Positions 8,477-16,767 of a stretch of DNA of 64,000 nucleotides are shown here, in pieces. The translations under genes were made by a program, and so were the position numbers. This DNA is from Luteibaculum sp964627445 (GTDB lineage: Bacteria; Bacteroidota; Bacteroidia; Flavobacteriales_D; Luteibaculaceae). How positions within the stretch are numbered: the stretch's first letter is position 1; each line of letters opens with the position of its first letter. The stretch covers positions 186,001 through 250,000 of the forward strand of contig CAZVJF010000006.1 of the NCBI GenBank assembly GCA_964627445.1, in the 5' to 3' direction. Below the pieces are notes generated by a model. It ran no database searches and was not told where the DNA came from. It was given only the letters and a program-made list of their open reading frames with translations.

Positions 8477-9550
8477 TTGGAACTATCAGATTTTAATCCA
8501 AATCAAAGCCTTACCGAAGGTGTTAAAGCAGCGGCTTTATTAAATATTCTGGAAGATTTTAATAAAGAAAAACAGCTGTTGGAGGACACCATGAAGGCCA
8601 TGCTAAATATTTTGGATGATAGCGAGCAGGACAAACAAAACATGCGCAACACCGAGCGCGCTATGGTAAACCTATTGGAGGATTCTATAGATGAGAAGGA
8701 GAAACTAGAGAATACAGAAAAAGCAGTAGTAAATATTCTGGAGGATTACGCAGTAGAAAAAGCGCATATAATACGAGTGAATAAAGAGTTGGAGGCCGTG
8801 CAAAAGGATTTGGAAATACAGGTTGAAGAAATCAGAAGATCGAACAAAGAGTTAGAAGCCTTCAGCTATTCTGTTTCTCATGATTTAAGGGCTCCACTGC
8901 GGGCCATTAATGGTTTTTCCGAAGTGCTGATGGAGGATTATTACCAAAACCTAGACGAAGAGGGCAAGAAGGTAATCAAAACCATCATGCGCAATGCAAA
9001 CAAAATGTCCAACTTAATAGACGACATTTTAGAGTATTCACGCATTGGTAGGAGGGCAGTAACGAAACAGAAGCTAGATATGAAGCTCATGTTCGAAGCT
9101 ACTTTTAAAGAGTTGATGGCTATCGAAGACTCCAATCGAGAGGTACACTTTACCGTTGGTGATCTGGATCCTGCAATAGGAGATACCGTAATGATAAAGC
9201 AATTGTTAACCAACCTGGTGAGCAATGCTTTAAAATACACCCGAACCAAAGACAAGAGCATAATAAGTGTTCGCGGTATGCAAACAGATAAAGGATATAC
9301 CTACGCGGTTCAGGACAATGGAGTTGGTTTTGATATGCGGTACTATGACAAACTGTTTGGAGTTTTTCAACGGCTTCATAAAGAAAGAGATTTTGAAGGC
9401 ACAGGAGTGGGCCTCGCTATAGCACACCGGTTAACCCTACAACATGGAGGTACTATATGGGCCGAAAGCGTTATGGACGAGGGGAGTACCTTTTATTTCA
9501 CCTTAGCACCACCTCCGGCTCCAGCTAAAAAACACACAGAAACGGCATGA
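8477..9550 (+). CDS. Soluble sensor histidine kinase with an N-terminal 21-residue repeat coiled coil
   Basis: The 357-residue product starts at TTG 8477, one base after the PAS gene stop; no ATG lies nearby in frame. Residues 20-103 form four consecutive 21-residue units with the pattern A-x-x-N-I-L-E-D-x-x-x-E-K, equal to three heptads each, so a continuous coiled coil is expected. The HisKA domain follows, with the phospho-acceptor at about His135 (SVSHDLRAPL). The HATPase domain has NLVSNALKY, DNGVGFDMRYYDKLFGVFQRLH and GTGVGLAIAHRL. There is no membrane segment and no own sensor domain, so input must come through the coiled coil, presumably from the adjacent PAS protein. Its end overlaps the receiver gene by ATGA, implying translational coupling and phosphotransfer to that receiver. 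Confidence 0.9.
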   Translation: MELSDFNPNQSLTEGVKAAALLNILEDFNKEKQLLEDTMKAMLNILDDSEQDKQNMRNTERAMVNLLEDSIDEKEKLENTEKAVVNILEDYAVEKAHIIRVNKELEAVQKDLEIQVEEIRRSNKELEAFSYSVSHDLRAPLRAINGFSEVLMEDYYQNLDEEGKKVIKTIMRNANKMSNLIDDILEYSRIGRRAVTKQKLDMKLMFEATFKELMAIEDSNREVHFTVGDLDPAIGDTVMIKQLLTNLVSNALKYTRTKDKSIISVRGMQTDKGYTYAVQDNGVGFDMRYYDKLFGVFQRLHKERDFEGTGVGLAIAHRLTLQHGGTIWAESVMDEGSTFYFTLAPPPAPAKKHTETA

Positions 9551-10005
9551 GAGAAGAAGCGAGTTTAGATTTGTTATTGGTAGAAGATTTAGAGGAAGAT
9601 GCTTTTCTTACACTACGGAGTTTAAAAAAGAACAAACTGTTGGGTACTGTAAAGTGGGTGGAAGACGGAGAAGAGGCGCTGGACTTTTTGTTGGGTACCG
9701 GAGTTTACAAAGGGAGAGATATTCGTATTCAGCCGCGTATCATTATGCTCGATCTAAAACTTCCAAAACTCAATGGCTTGCAAGTATTAAAAGAGATACG
9801 TGCCCAACTGCATACACGCCTTATACCCACAGTTATAGTTAGTTCTTCTAAAGAACCAAAAGACTTGGAACAAGCTTACGAACATGGGGCGAGTAGCTAT
9901 ATCGTAAAACCGAGCGGAGCCGGACAAATTGATGCCGTAGTAAAAGAGTTGGGGCAATATTGGCTCTCTATCAACTGTCCACCGGTAGAATCAATTCCCG
10001 CATAG
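9547..10005 (+). CDS. Stand-alone response regulator receiver (Rcp1/CheY-like)
   Basis: The 152-residue protein is a single REC domain. Visible active-site residues are the acidic pair Glu13-Asp14 (LLLVEDLEED), the phospho-acceptor Asp69 (IIMLDLKLPKLNG), a Ser near 99 (VIVSSSKEP) and Lys121 (YIVKPSG). The inserted stretch before the phospho-Asp and the YIVKPSG form resemble Rcp1-type regulators that partner phytochrome-like kinases. There is no DNA-binding or enzymatic output domain, so it likely relays phosphate or binds a protein target. It overlaps the kinase gene by 4 bp and closes the three-gene operon. Output is unknown. Confidence 0.92.
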   Translation: MREEASLDLLLVEDLEEDAFLTLRSLKKNKLLGTVKWVEDGEEALDFLLGTGVYKGRDIRIQPRIIMLDLKLPKLNGLQVLKEIRAQLHTRLIPTVIVSSSKEPKDLEQAYEHGASSYIVKPSGAGQIDAVVKELGQYWLSINCPPVESIPA

Positions 10006-10106
10006 GTTTAAGCTTGCAGCTCCACTGAAAATTTTCAGGAAAAACCGTTTATCGATATCAGTCGTTGGATTGACGAGAATAGGGTGTGGCCATCGTAAAG
10101 TGAGCG

Positions 10107-10114
10107 TAGTTTTG
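10107..10114 (+). promoter_or_regulatory. TAnnTTTG -7 element before the LVIVD lipoprotein
   Basis: TAGTTTTG ends 19 bp before the ATG at 10134. Its position makes the upstream in-frame ATG at 10116 unlikely to be transcribed as a full start context, which supports the downstream start. Confidence 0.45.
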
Positions 10115-10133
10115 CGTGGATATCTACCCACAC

Positions 10134-11678
10134 ATGAAAAACGTTGTAAAAATAATCCTGCTAACGGCAATTGCGCTGATTACCGTTCGCTGTGCCAAGG
10201 ATACCAGCAGCCCAACACAGGATCCACAGACCGATGGGCGAGCCACACTCAACAATAACCCAGGCGATTTACAACAACGCGTTACCTATACCAACAAAGC
10301 CGTTGATCTGTATAAAAACGCTACGGTAGATCTTAGCATCATAGCCGAAGTAAGCGCTCCTGTGGTAAACGAAATTCCTTTGGCGGCAACCCATATTGCT
10401 TTTCATGCCAATCTTGTGTTTGTAACCTACCATGCGGTAGATGAACCGTATGCAGGATCTATTGAGGTTTTTGATATCTCGGACGAAGCATCGCCACAGC
10501 TGATCTCGCAAATTTCTTTCGATGATACCGATGTGCACAACGGCTTTGTCCAGGGACAAAATTTGTTTATTGCAGGAGCGCGTAGTACCGATGCCTCGGG
10601 CTACGATACTGAGTTTACGAAAGGAGCTATAGCGCAAAAGATGGAGCTCAACGGTAACCAGCTCTCACTCAGCTATATTGAACAACCTTTACCCAGCTTT
10701 TCAAACAATGCCATCGTAAAATCTGGAAACGACCTATTAAACGTTACCGGTTCTGAAGGGGGTGGCTTGTATTACTTGCGTTCTCAAGATTTAGATTTCA
10801 CTAGCGGTACGGCTATTGAAGGAGCTAAGTATGTTGCGGTTAAGGGTAGCGAAACGGTGGTGCTGGCGGGTCAAAGCAATCAGGCTAGTGTTTTCTATCA
10901 GGCCAACCCCAACGCAGGTTTTCAGGAGTATGATTTGGGCAAAGGAATTACCGAAGTGGGTAAAAATATGGTGGTACTTCACCAAAATATCATTTATGCT
11001 TCTTTAGGTCGCTTTGGATTGGTTGCTGTAGATAAAAACAGTGGTGAAGTGGTTGAAGAGTACCAGTTGGAGAACCCCACCGGTTTGTCCATTGCAACTG
11101 ATGTAGACGATGACTTTGTATATGTAGCCCATGGCTCGGATGGTTTGATATTGCTTGAAAATACACCGGGATGGTTAGAGGCAGCTAAAATCACGTTAGA
11201 GGGTTCCGCCAACTTTGTAGCCAGTAACAATGAGCTCATTTTTGTAGCCGATGGCTTGTCGGGAATTAAAATATTGCGGAAGGAATCTCCAGAACCAGCC
11301 TTAGATCCTTACTGTACCAACGAAACCGCTTTTGTTGCTTACGGTGGTGCTATAAAAGATAAAATACGCCTGACGGCCATGGGTACCTACCAAGAAAGCG
11401 GAAGCGGCAACAAAAAGCGTTGGAGAATACGCAACGAGCGTGGAACACCAGTTACCATTACATGGAGTATAGTGAGTGGGTTGGAATCAGGTACCTTTAA
11501 TATACCTGCAAGCACGGAGGTACATTTCTCAACAGCAAGCGGTGGTACCATGCGCATTTTCGAGGGCTTGGTTCAGCGGGATGTGAAAGCACATGGTGGT
11601 AACACCAAAGATTTGGCAGACTGCCGAGGTGAGAATGATGATGACGATGACGATGACGATGACGATGATGACGACTAA
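10134..11678 (+). CDS. LVIVD-repeat (beta-propeller-like) lipoprotein with a poly-Asp tail
   Basis: The product of about 514 residues starts MKNVVKIILLTAIALITVRC, a lipoprotein signal with Cys20. The ATG at 10134 is preferred to 10116 because the signal begins there. The middle (about 80-400) has repeated short strands of the LVIVD/propeller kind, for example GSIEVFDISDEASPQLISQI and NELIFVADGLSGIKILR. A separate C-terminal domain of about 110 residues (YCTNETAFVAYGG onwards) is followed by 13 consecutive aspartates encoded by alternating GAT/GAC. The fold suggests a surface-anchored binding protein; the acidic tail could bind calcium, which is inference. No catalytic motif is visible. A strong hairpin terminator follows. 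Confidence 0.82.
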   Translation: MKNVVKIILLTAIALITVRCAKDTSSPTQDPQTDGRATLNNNPGDLQQRVTYTNKAVDLYKNATVDLSIIAEVSAPVVNEIPLAATHIAFHANLVFVTYHAVDEPYAGSIEVFDISDEASPQLISQISFDDTDVHNGFVQGQNLFIAGARSTDASGYDTEFTKGAIAQKMELNGNQLSLSYIEQPLPSFSNNAIVKSGNDLLNVTGSEGGGLYYLRSQDLDFTSGTAIEGAKYVAVKGSETVVLAGQSNQASVFYQANPNAGFQEYDLGKGITEVGKNMVVLHQNIIYASLGRFGLVAVDKNSGEVVEEYQLENPTGLSIATDVDDDFVYVAHGSDGLILLENTPGWLEAAKITLEGSANFVASNNELIFVADGLSGIKILRKESPEPALDPYCTNETAFVAYGGAIKDKIRLTAMGTYQESGSGNKKRWRIRNERGTPVTITWSIVSGLESGTFNIPASTEVHFSTASGGTMRIFEGLVQRDVKAHGGNTKDLADCRGENDDDDDDDDDDDDD

Positions 11679-11732
11679 GTCGATCTAAAACAACGATAAG
11701 AGTGGATACACTTATCCTACACGAGTAGCAAT

Positions 11733-11771
11733 AAAAAAGGGGTGGTTTCTCAGAAACCACCCCTTTTTTTT
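11733..11771. terminator. Bidirectional Rho-independent terminator
   Basis: AAGGGGTGGTTTCT and AGAAACCACCCCTT form a perfect stem with a very small loop, flanked by an A-run on one side and a T-run on the other. It can serve both the lipoprotein gene (plus) and the PspC gene (minus), which converge here. Confidence 0.9.
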
Positions 11772-11816
11772 ATCTATAAAGCTGTGCTACAGCTATTCCT
11801 GCCAGTGTACCATGCG

Positions 11817-11966
11817 TTATTTGCTAAACATTTTAATCACCCAAAGAATAAGGTAAAGGCCCAGCCCGGTTCCATAAAAGAGCACGGCTACAACAAAAGC
11901 AATGCGGATGTACAGTACATTCCATCCTAGTTTTTGAGAAAGCCATTCTGAGACACCTAAAAGCAT
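11817..11966 (-). CDS. Small PspC-domain membrane protein (49 residues)
   Basis: Reading the minus strand from ATG at 11966 gives 49 residues starting MLLGVSEWLSQKLGWN and ending in FSK before TAA. It holds the core of a PspC domain: a short amphipathic start, VLYIRIAFVVAVLF and a second hydrophobic stretch GLGLYLILWVIKM. PspC proteins are inner-membrane proteins of the phage-shock/envelope-stress response; free-standing single-domain versions are common in Bacteroidetes. It lies 18 bp downstream of the DUF5362-like gene and ends just before the terminator, so it probably closes that operon. It is too short for routine ORF filters. The N-terminus is shorter than in most PspC proteins, but no earlier in-frame start gives the usual leading motif. 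Confidence 0.75.
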   Translation of the reverse strand: MLLGVSEWLSQKLGWNVLYIRIAFVVAVLFYGTGLGLYLILWVIKMFSK

Positions 11967-11984
11967 ATAATTTCATTTTAAAGA

Positions 11985-12452
11985 TTAAACAAGCAACGCA
12001 CCTACTGCCCCCATGATAAAGCCCAGAGCATACAATACCAAAACGATAATGGATAAGATGCCAAAAAAACGATACAAGGATTTTTGATTCTTGAAAGCTT
12101 CGTTCAACGTATCTCGGTCTCCTTGCTGCAAGGCCAGCTTTAACTGCTTAGAATATTTGTAGAGGTACCAGGTTGGAAAGAAATAGAGTACTGCTATAAT
12201 TAAATACGTAAAGGTTATGAAGAAACCCGCTCCATGAGGCATGGGAACACCTTGTTGCCTGGGCATCAATGAGAACAAGGTACCCATAAAAAATGAGGCG
12301 ATAACGAGCATTCCCAGAGCAATAAAACCCATAATGGCCAAAAAACGCCCCCATTTTGCAGTTTCTATAAGGTAGGATACTCCAATACCGTCAATGACTA
12401 AGCTGGGTTTCTCTGGATTTTCCGATATCGATGCGATGCTTTCATTTTCCAT
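11985..12452 (-). CDS. DUF5362-like membrane protein
   Basis: The 155-residue protein has a polar N-terminus of about 30 residues and then four hydrophobic helices (about 38-62, 77-97, 125-143 and a final glycine-rich segment ending GAVGALLV). The pattern ETAKWGRFLAIMGFIALGM, and KYSKQLKLALQQGD between helices 2 and 3, fits the Bacteroidetes family DUF5362, whose function is unknown. It sits between the DoxX gene and the PspC gene, all minus, with short gaps. An envelope role is only an inference from its neighbours. Confidence 0.72.
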   Translation of the reverse strand: MENESIASISENPEKPSLVIDGIGVSYLIETAKWGRFLAIMGFIALGMLVIASFFMGTLFSLMPRQQGVPMPHGAGFFITFTYLIIAVLYFFPTWYLYKYSKQLKLALQQGDRDTLNEAFKNQKSLYRFFGILSIIVLVLYALGFIMGAVGALLV

Positions 12453-12517
12453 TTTCTAGCCTTTTTTGAAAGGTAAAGTACCAATTCCTAATGGTTTTAC
12501 AGATTCCACTTCTCAAA

Positions 12518-12943
12518 TTATTGGGCTTGTCTTTTGGTCCAACGCTTTAAAGCGCCCGTTGCCCAAAGTGCCCAGAGTATGAGCACAGGCTGGAAAAACA
12601 ATCGGATGAGACGCTTTCTATCGGTATCCAATCCAAACGCATCAATGCCCTGGGTGTACTGCGAAATATTTCCTGGGAAAATAAGCACAAAGAAGATCGC
12701 CAGGATGATGCCTACCCGTGCTTGATACTTCCATAAAAAGATCATCATAAGCCCCAGAATAATTTCAACTACGCCAGAAGAAACCACGACAAAATCCATA
12801 AATCCGGGGTTGCTGGGTAGCCAATGCGGGACTTGTGCTAAAAAGGTATCGCGGTCAAAAGTTAAATGACCAATGCCCGCAAACACCATAAAACCGCCTA
12901 AGATGATTCGAAAAACTTTTTGAAGCGCACTGGTGGGTTGCAT
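12518..12943 (-). CDS. DoxX-family membrane protein
   Basis: The 141-residue product has four predicted transmembrane helices. It begins LQKVFRIILGGFMVFAGIGHL and includes FMDFVVVSSGVVEIILGLMMIF, as in DoxX/MauE-like small membrane proteins. Family members have been linked to quinone or thiosulfate redox chemistry and to oxidative stress complexes, but the substrate of this subgroup is unknown. It follows the dnaE gene by about 50 bp and precedes the DUF5362-like gene, so co-transcription is possible. Confidence 0.8.
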   Translation of the reverse strand: MQPTSALQKVFRIILGGFMVFAGIGHLTFDRDTFLAQVPHWLPSNPGFMDFVVVSSGVVEIILGLMMIFLWKYQARVGIILAIFFVLIFPGNISQYTQGIDAFGLDTDRKRLIRLFFQPVLILWALWATGALKRWTKRQAQ

Positions 12944-12993
12944 ACATATCCTTTTTTGGGAGGAGGGTTAAGCTACGCATTTTGCCGCGGTTA

Positions 12994-15936
12994 TTAAACT
13001 TCCTCCAGGTTTTGTATGGCCAGTAATTCTTGGTGTTTTACCTCTACGGTAATAAAATCATACTCATTTTGCACTGTGCCCGTAATGCGGTAATGGCCCT
13101 TGCCGCGAAAGGGGTACTGTGCTGCCACAGGGGGGAAGTGAACTGTATCCACCCAATTACCATGAATATCTAGCCAGGTGCCAAAATTCATTTTTTTGCC
13201 ATTGCTGGTAGTAGTGCGCTTTACATGAACCAGGTAGGCCACCAGGGTAACCTCTTGCCCTACCAAAGCAGGTAAATCTGTAGCCGCTAATGTTTCCTGT
13301 GGCGGGTTTTTTAGCAAATCCCAGGTATTTTTTACGGTAAAGCCCAGCAATTCTATCTCATCAAATACATCCTGCAATTCGTGGTGCCAGAGTTGGGGTA
13401 GATCATAGTTTTTTGTGGGCTGGGCAAACAGGCGTTGCGTTTTTTCTTTGGCTACGGGTTCCGAGGAAAGCAAGGTATGCGCGCGCCATAGCAACTTTTT
13501 CTTGTCGGGCTCGTGGGTTCTAAAGGCACCCAATCGTACCAGAATGCATAGCTGTTCCAAATCTACGGGTACGCGGTCTACAAAATCTTCTATGCTTGTA
13601 TAATCACCGTACTTTTCGCGTTCGGCCAATATTCGAGCAACCAATTTGGTTTCCAGGCCATTTACCATGCCCAATCCAATAAAAATGCGGTTGCCCTTTA
13701 CATTGCATCCGGCCACACTGGTGTTTATGCAAGGAACCTCCACAACCGCACCATAGCGTTTGGCCTCGTGCAGATAGAGTTCTCTGGAATAAAAACCGCC
13801 TCCGTTGTTAATACAGGCCACCATGTATTCAAGTGGATAATGCGCTTTTAGATACATGGCCTGGTAGCTCTCTACCGCATAGCTGGCCGAGTGGCCCTTG
13901 GAAAAAGCAAAGCTGGCAAAGGTTTCTATTTGTCGCCAGATGTCGCTAATTACGGTTTGGCTGTAGCCTTTTCTTTGGCAGTTAGCAAAAAACTTGTCTT
14001 TTACAGCTACAAACTCGGTACGCTTTTTAAAATTCCACGACATCCCTCTGCGCAGAATATCGGCTTCGGCCATGGTAAGGTCGGCAAATCGGCTGGCCAC
14101 CTTCATCACATCTTCCTGGTACACCATAACTCCGTAGGTTTCCTCCAAAATAGCATAGAGTTCGGGCAACTCTTGTCGGGCTTTTTCTCTGCGTTCGGGC
14201 TCTCTAAAGCGCAAAATATATTCGCGCATCATGCCGCTTTTGGCTACCCCGGGGCGTATGATGGAGCTGGCTGCTACCAGGCGCAAGTAGTCATCGGCTT
14301 TAAGTTTGGTAAGTAGCGAACGCATGGCGGGCGATTCCACATAAAAACATCCTACCGTATTGCCTTCGCGTAGCATGGTTTTTACCTTTTTATCACTGCG
14401 AAAGAGTTGGGTGTTGTGTACATCAATATCTACCCCGTGGCGCTCTTTTACCATAGCGGCCGAGTCATAAATTTTACCCAACCCGCGCTGGCTCAGCACA
14501 TCAAACTTGTAAAGGCCTGCATCTTCGGCCACTTCCATATCAAACTGGGTAGTGGGGAAGTTTTTGGGTGGAATAAAGGTGCCGCAAAAGTGGTGTATAG
14601 GCTTTTCTGCTATGACAATACCGCAAGCATGCACGCTCAAATGACTGGGGAAACCGGCAATGTGCTGGCTGTAATTAATAATCCACTTGGCGTATTCATC
14701 TTGTTGGGGATTGGGGTTGCGTTGCAGCTTTTCTATTTCATCTGCGGGCAATCCAAAAACTTTACCCAGCTCTCTAAATACCGATTTGTGTTTAAAGGTA
14801 ATGTAGGAGCCCAGAAGCGCAGTGTGCTCGTACCCGTGTTTGTTAAAGAGATATTGGGTTACCTCATCGCGGTCGGTCCAGGAAAAATCAATGTCAAAAT
14901 CGGGGGGGACATCGCGATGGGGGTTAATAAAACGCTCAAAGTAGAGGTCGAGCTCCAGCGGTTCTACATCGGTAATACGCAGTAAATAAGCCACCAGGCT
15001 GTTGGCGCCACTGCCGCGACCGACATAAGGAAAGCCTTTGTGCAGGGCATATTGCACCATATCCCAGTTGATAAGGAAATAGGATGCAAACTCTTTTTGT
15101 TTTAAGATATCGAGTTCGTGGGCTATGCGCGCATAAATTTCGGGAGTGGGGTTGGTAAACCGGTACTGCAGGCCTTTTTCTACCTCGCGTTCCAACAGTT
15201 CAATATCGCTTTGCGCATCGCCAGTAAAGTGCTTTTTGTTTTGGCTTACTCCAAACTCAAATGCTATGTCGCATTGGTCAAACAACTGTGCCGTGTTGCG
15301 CAAGACGTGCGGTGCATGCTGGTATACATTAGCAAGGGCTTCCTGGCTCGGTAGGTTTTCGGTTAGTGGGGCTTGGTGTTGGGGTGGAAGTTTGCTCAGC
15401 AGCGTATTGTCGTGTATAGCCCGGAGCAACCGGTGGGTGTTAAACCCGCGCTTGGTGGTAAAACTTACGGTTTGCAGCGCTACTAGTTTTTGGGGTGGAT
15501 AGGGGCTTTTGCGCCATTGTAGGTTGGCCAGGTCTTGTGGACTTACGCCAATGTATTCATGGGTGGCCAAGGGCATCGCGGGGGCATTATTTAATGGATA
15601 CACCACCAGGCTGTTCTTAAACTCGGGAGCGCGTTTGGGAAAGGTCTTTTTTTGCGCAAGCATGTTGCTGAGGTAGGCATTGAGTTCGTGAAACCCAGCG
15701 TTGTTTTGCGCAATGGCGATAAACTGTTGCTGGGTGTGGTTTCTAAAATCGATGCCCAGTTGCAGGTTGAGGTTGTAATTGGGCGCCATGCGTAGCGCCT
15801 CCAAACAAGCCGAGGTATTGTTGATATCGGCAAGTACGGCTTGGGTATATCCTGCCGTTTGCAACTGTTCTAAAAGGTGCGGTACGCTCAGGGTACCGTA
15901 GCCCAAGCTGTAATATGTGTGGCAATTAAGAAGCAC
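12994..15936 (-). CDS. dnaE: Second DNA polymerase III alpha subunit (DnaE2/error-prone type)
   Basis: This 980-residue C-family polymerase has the PHP-like N-terminus (about 1-200), the catalytic palm with YVGRGSGANSLVAYLLRI (about 304-321) and the aspartates of DFDIDF (about 346-351), then fingers, helix-hairpin-helix and a C-terminal OB fold (about 880-960). It is much shorter than replicative Bacteroidetes DnaE. The PHP metal ligands are degenerate: the first motif reads LNCHT where LHVHS is usual, and ADINN stands where TDH is usual. The start is GTG at 15936, the only option before an upstream in-frame stop. It lies downstream of dinB in the same direction, as in lexA-dinB-dnaE damage-response cassettes of this phylum. 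Translesion synthesis is therefore the likely role. Confidence 0.88.
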   Translation of the reverse strand: MLLNCHTYYSLGYGTLSVPHLLEQLQTAGYTQAVLADINNTSACLEALRMAPNYNLNLQLGIDFRNHTQQQFIAIAQNNAGFHELNAYLSNMLAQKKTFPKRAPEFKNSLVVYPLNNAPAMPLATHEYIGVSPQDLANLQWRKSPYPPQKLVALQTVSFTTKRGFNTHRLLRAIHDNTLLSKLPPQHQAPLTENLPSQEALANVYQHAPHVLRNTAQLFDQCDIAFEFGVSQNKKHFTGDAQSDIELLEREVEKGLQYRFTNPTPEIYARIAHELDILKQKEFASYFLINWDMVQYALHKGFPYVGRGSGANSLVAYLLRITDVEPLELDLYFERFINPHRDVPPDFDIDFSWTDRDEVTQYLFNKHGYEHTALLGSYITFKHKSVFRELGKVFGLPADEIEKLQRNPNPQQDEYAKWIINYSQHIAGFPSHLSVHACGIVIAEKPIHHFCGTFIPPKNFPTTQFDMEVAEDAGLYKFDVLSQRGLGKIYDSAAMVKERHGVDIDVHNTQLFRSDKKVKTMLREGNTVGCFYVESPAMRSLLTKLKADDYLRLVAASSIIRPGVAKSGMMREYILRFREPERREKARQELPELYAILEETYGVMVYQEDVMKVASRFADLTMAEADILRRGMSWNFKKRTEFVAVKDKFFANCQRKGYSQTVISDIWRQIETFASFAFSKGHSASYAVESYQAMYLKAHYPLEYMVACINNGGGFYSRELYLHEAKRYGAVVEVPCINTSVAGCNVKGNRIFIGLGMVNGLETKLVARILAEREKYGDYTSIEDFVDRVPVDLEQLCILVRLGAFRTHEPDKKKLLWRAHTLLSSEPVAKEKTQRLFAQPTKNYDLPQLWHHELQDVFDEIELLGFTVKNTWDLLKNPPQETLAATDLPALVGQEVTLVAYLVHVKRTTTSNGKKMNFGTWLDIHGNWVDTVHFPPVAAQYPFRGKGHYRITGTVQNEYDFITVEVKHQELLAIQNLEEV

Positions 15937-16285
15937 TGGAGTAAGTTAACAAACCCCTTGGGGTTTTTTATTGTTTGGGCAATTGTAGCTACCAGTACCG
16001 TAATCTATTTGGGGAGATCGTGGTAAACAGCTCTGAGAGATGCCGTTGTGGATTTCTTGCTTTTTGAATAGGGGGTAGATTGGAAATTCCACAGGGACTG
16101 GCAGTGTCTCCGGCACTTTGAAGAATCTTCCAAAACGAGGCCAACGAAAGAATGCACAGCCCTAGACCCGATAGCTGTCTGGGTCTGGGTTTTGCTTCGT
16201 TTTTTGGCAATGAAACCGAAGGTTCATGAATTCCAACAGTAATTTAATTGACGTGAGTAAAAAATGAAGGGAAGCCAAGGTTTCT
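15937..16285. other. Gap between dnaE and the RhuM remnant
   Basis: About 350 bp with no supported gene. A hairpin AAACCC-CTTG-GGGTTT (15951-15966) followed by T bases on the plus strand lies in the dnaE leader; no plus-strand gene ends here. Near 16160-16185 the arms AGACCC and GGGTCT could form another stem. A 73-codon minus frame (15989-16210) looks non-coding. The segment may be decayed mobile or toxin-like DNA around the RhuM remnant; nothing more can be said. Confidence 0.45.
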
Positions 16286-16666
16286 CTAACTGGTTAGAGG
16301 GATTCGATCTACCTTGTTAGCCCAGATACGAAATTGCGTACCTCTTTGAGACTTCACCCGGTAGCCGACTGAAATAATGACATTCAGGTTGTAATAATCT
16401 AATTCCCTGGTTACCTCGCGTTTGCCTTCCGTTTGAACTGTCCGGAATTTCCGGACAGTTGCTCCACGATCTAGTTCCCCTTCTTCATAAACATTTATTA
16501 TATGTTCACTTATCGTGCGCTTATCCCTTTCAAATAGTTCTTGCATAGCTTTTTGAGTAAGCCATACGGTCTCATCCTGCAATAGCACATCAACCTTTAC
16601 ATCTCCACTTTGCGAGACGTAGAGGAGAACTTCACTTTGATTATGGGGTTGGTGTTTGGTACTCAT
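16286..16666 (-). pseudogene. Truncated RhuM-family protein
   Basis: The 126 codons match the N-terminal part of RhuM ('virulence protein') family members: VLLQDETVWLTQKAMQELF, RTISEHIINVYEEGEL, VRKFRTVQTEGKREVTREL, YYNLNVIISVGYRVKS and FRIWANKV. Complete members are about 330 residues and continue after FRIWA with a long helical region. Here the similarity stops and the frame ends nine codons later, so about 60 percent is missing. RhuM genes are scattered accessory genes often near restriction or mobile loci; the true function is not well known. It is inserted, in the same direction, between dinB and dnaE. It is probably a remnant, though a short DNA-binding-like protein could still be made. 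Confidence 0.75.
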
Positions 16667-16767
16667 CCTATGCCTTAATTATTTTCATTCATCCCTTCGG
16701 CTTCAGGAAAGGGGCTGTTTTGTGATGCATTTGGTGAAAACAAAGCCGTGAAGGGTTGTAAAATCTT

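Noticed and set aside
10025..10038. Perfect palindrome CTGAAAATTTTCAG after the receiver gene
   Set aside because: No loop and no following T-run, so it is not a convincing terminator; a chance AT-rich palindrome is possible.
15951..15969. Hairpin with a T-run resembling a terminator
   Set aside because: The T-run is on the plus strand but no plus-strand gene ends here; on the minus strand it lies in the dnaE leader with only a weak T stretch.
15989..16210. 73-codon minus-strand frame between dnaE and the RhuM remnant
   Set aside because: No recognisable domain and low-complexity residue use; more likely non-coding or decayed DNA.
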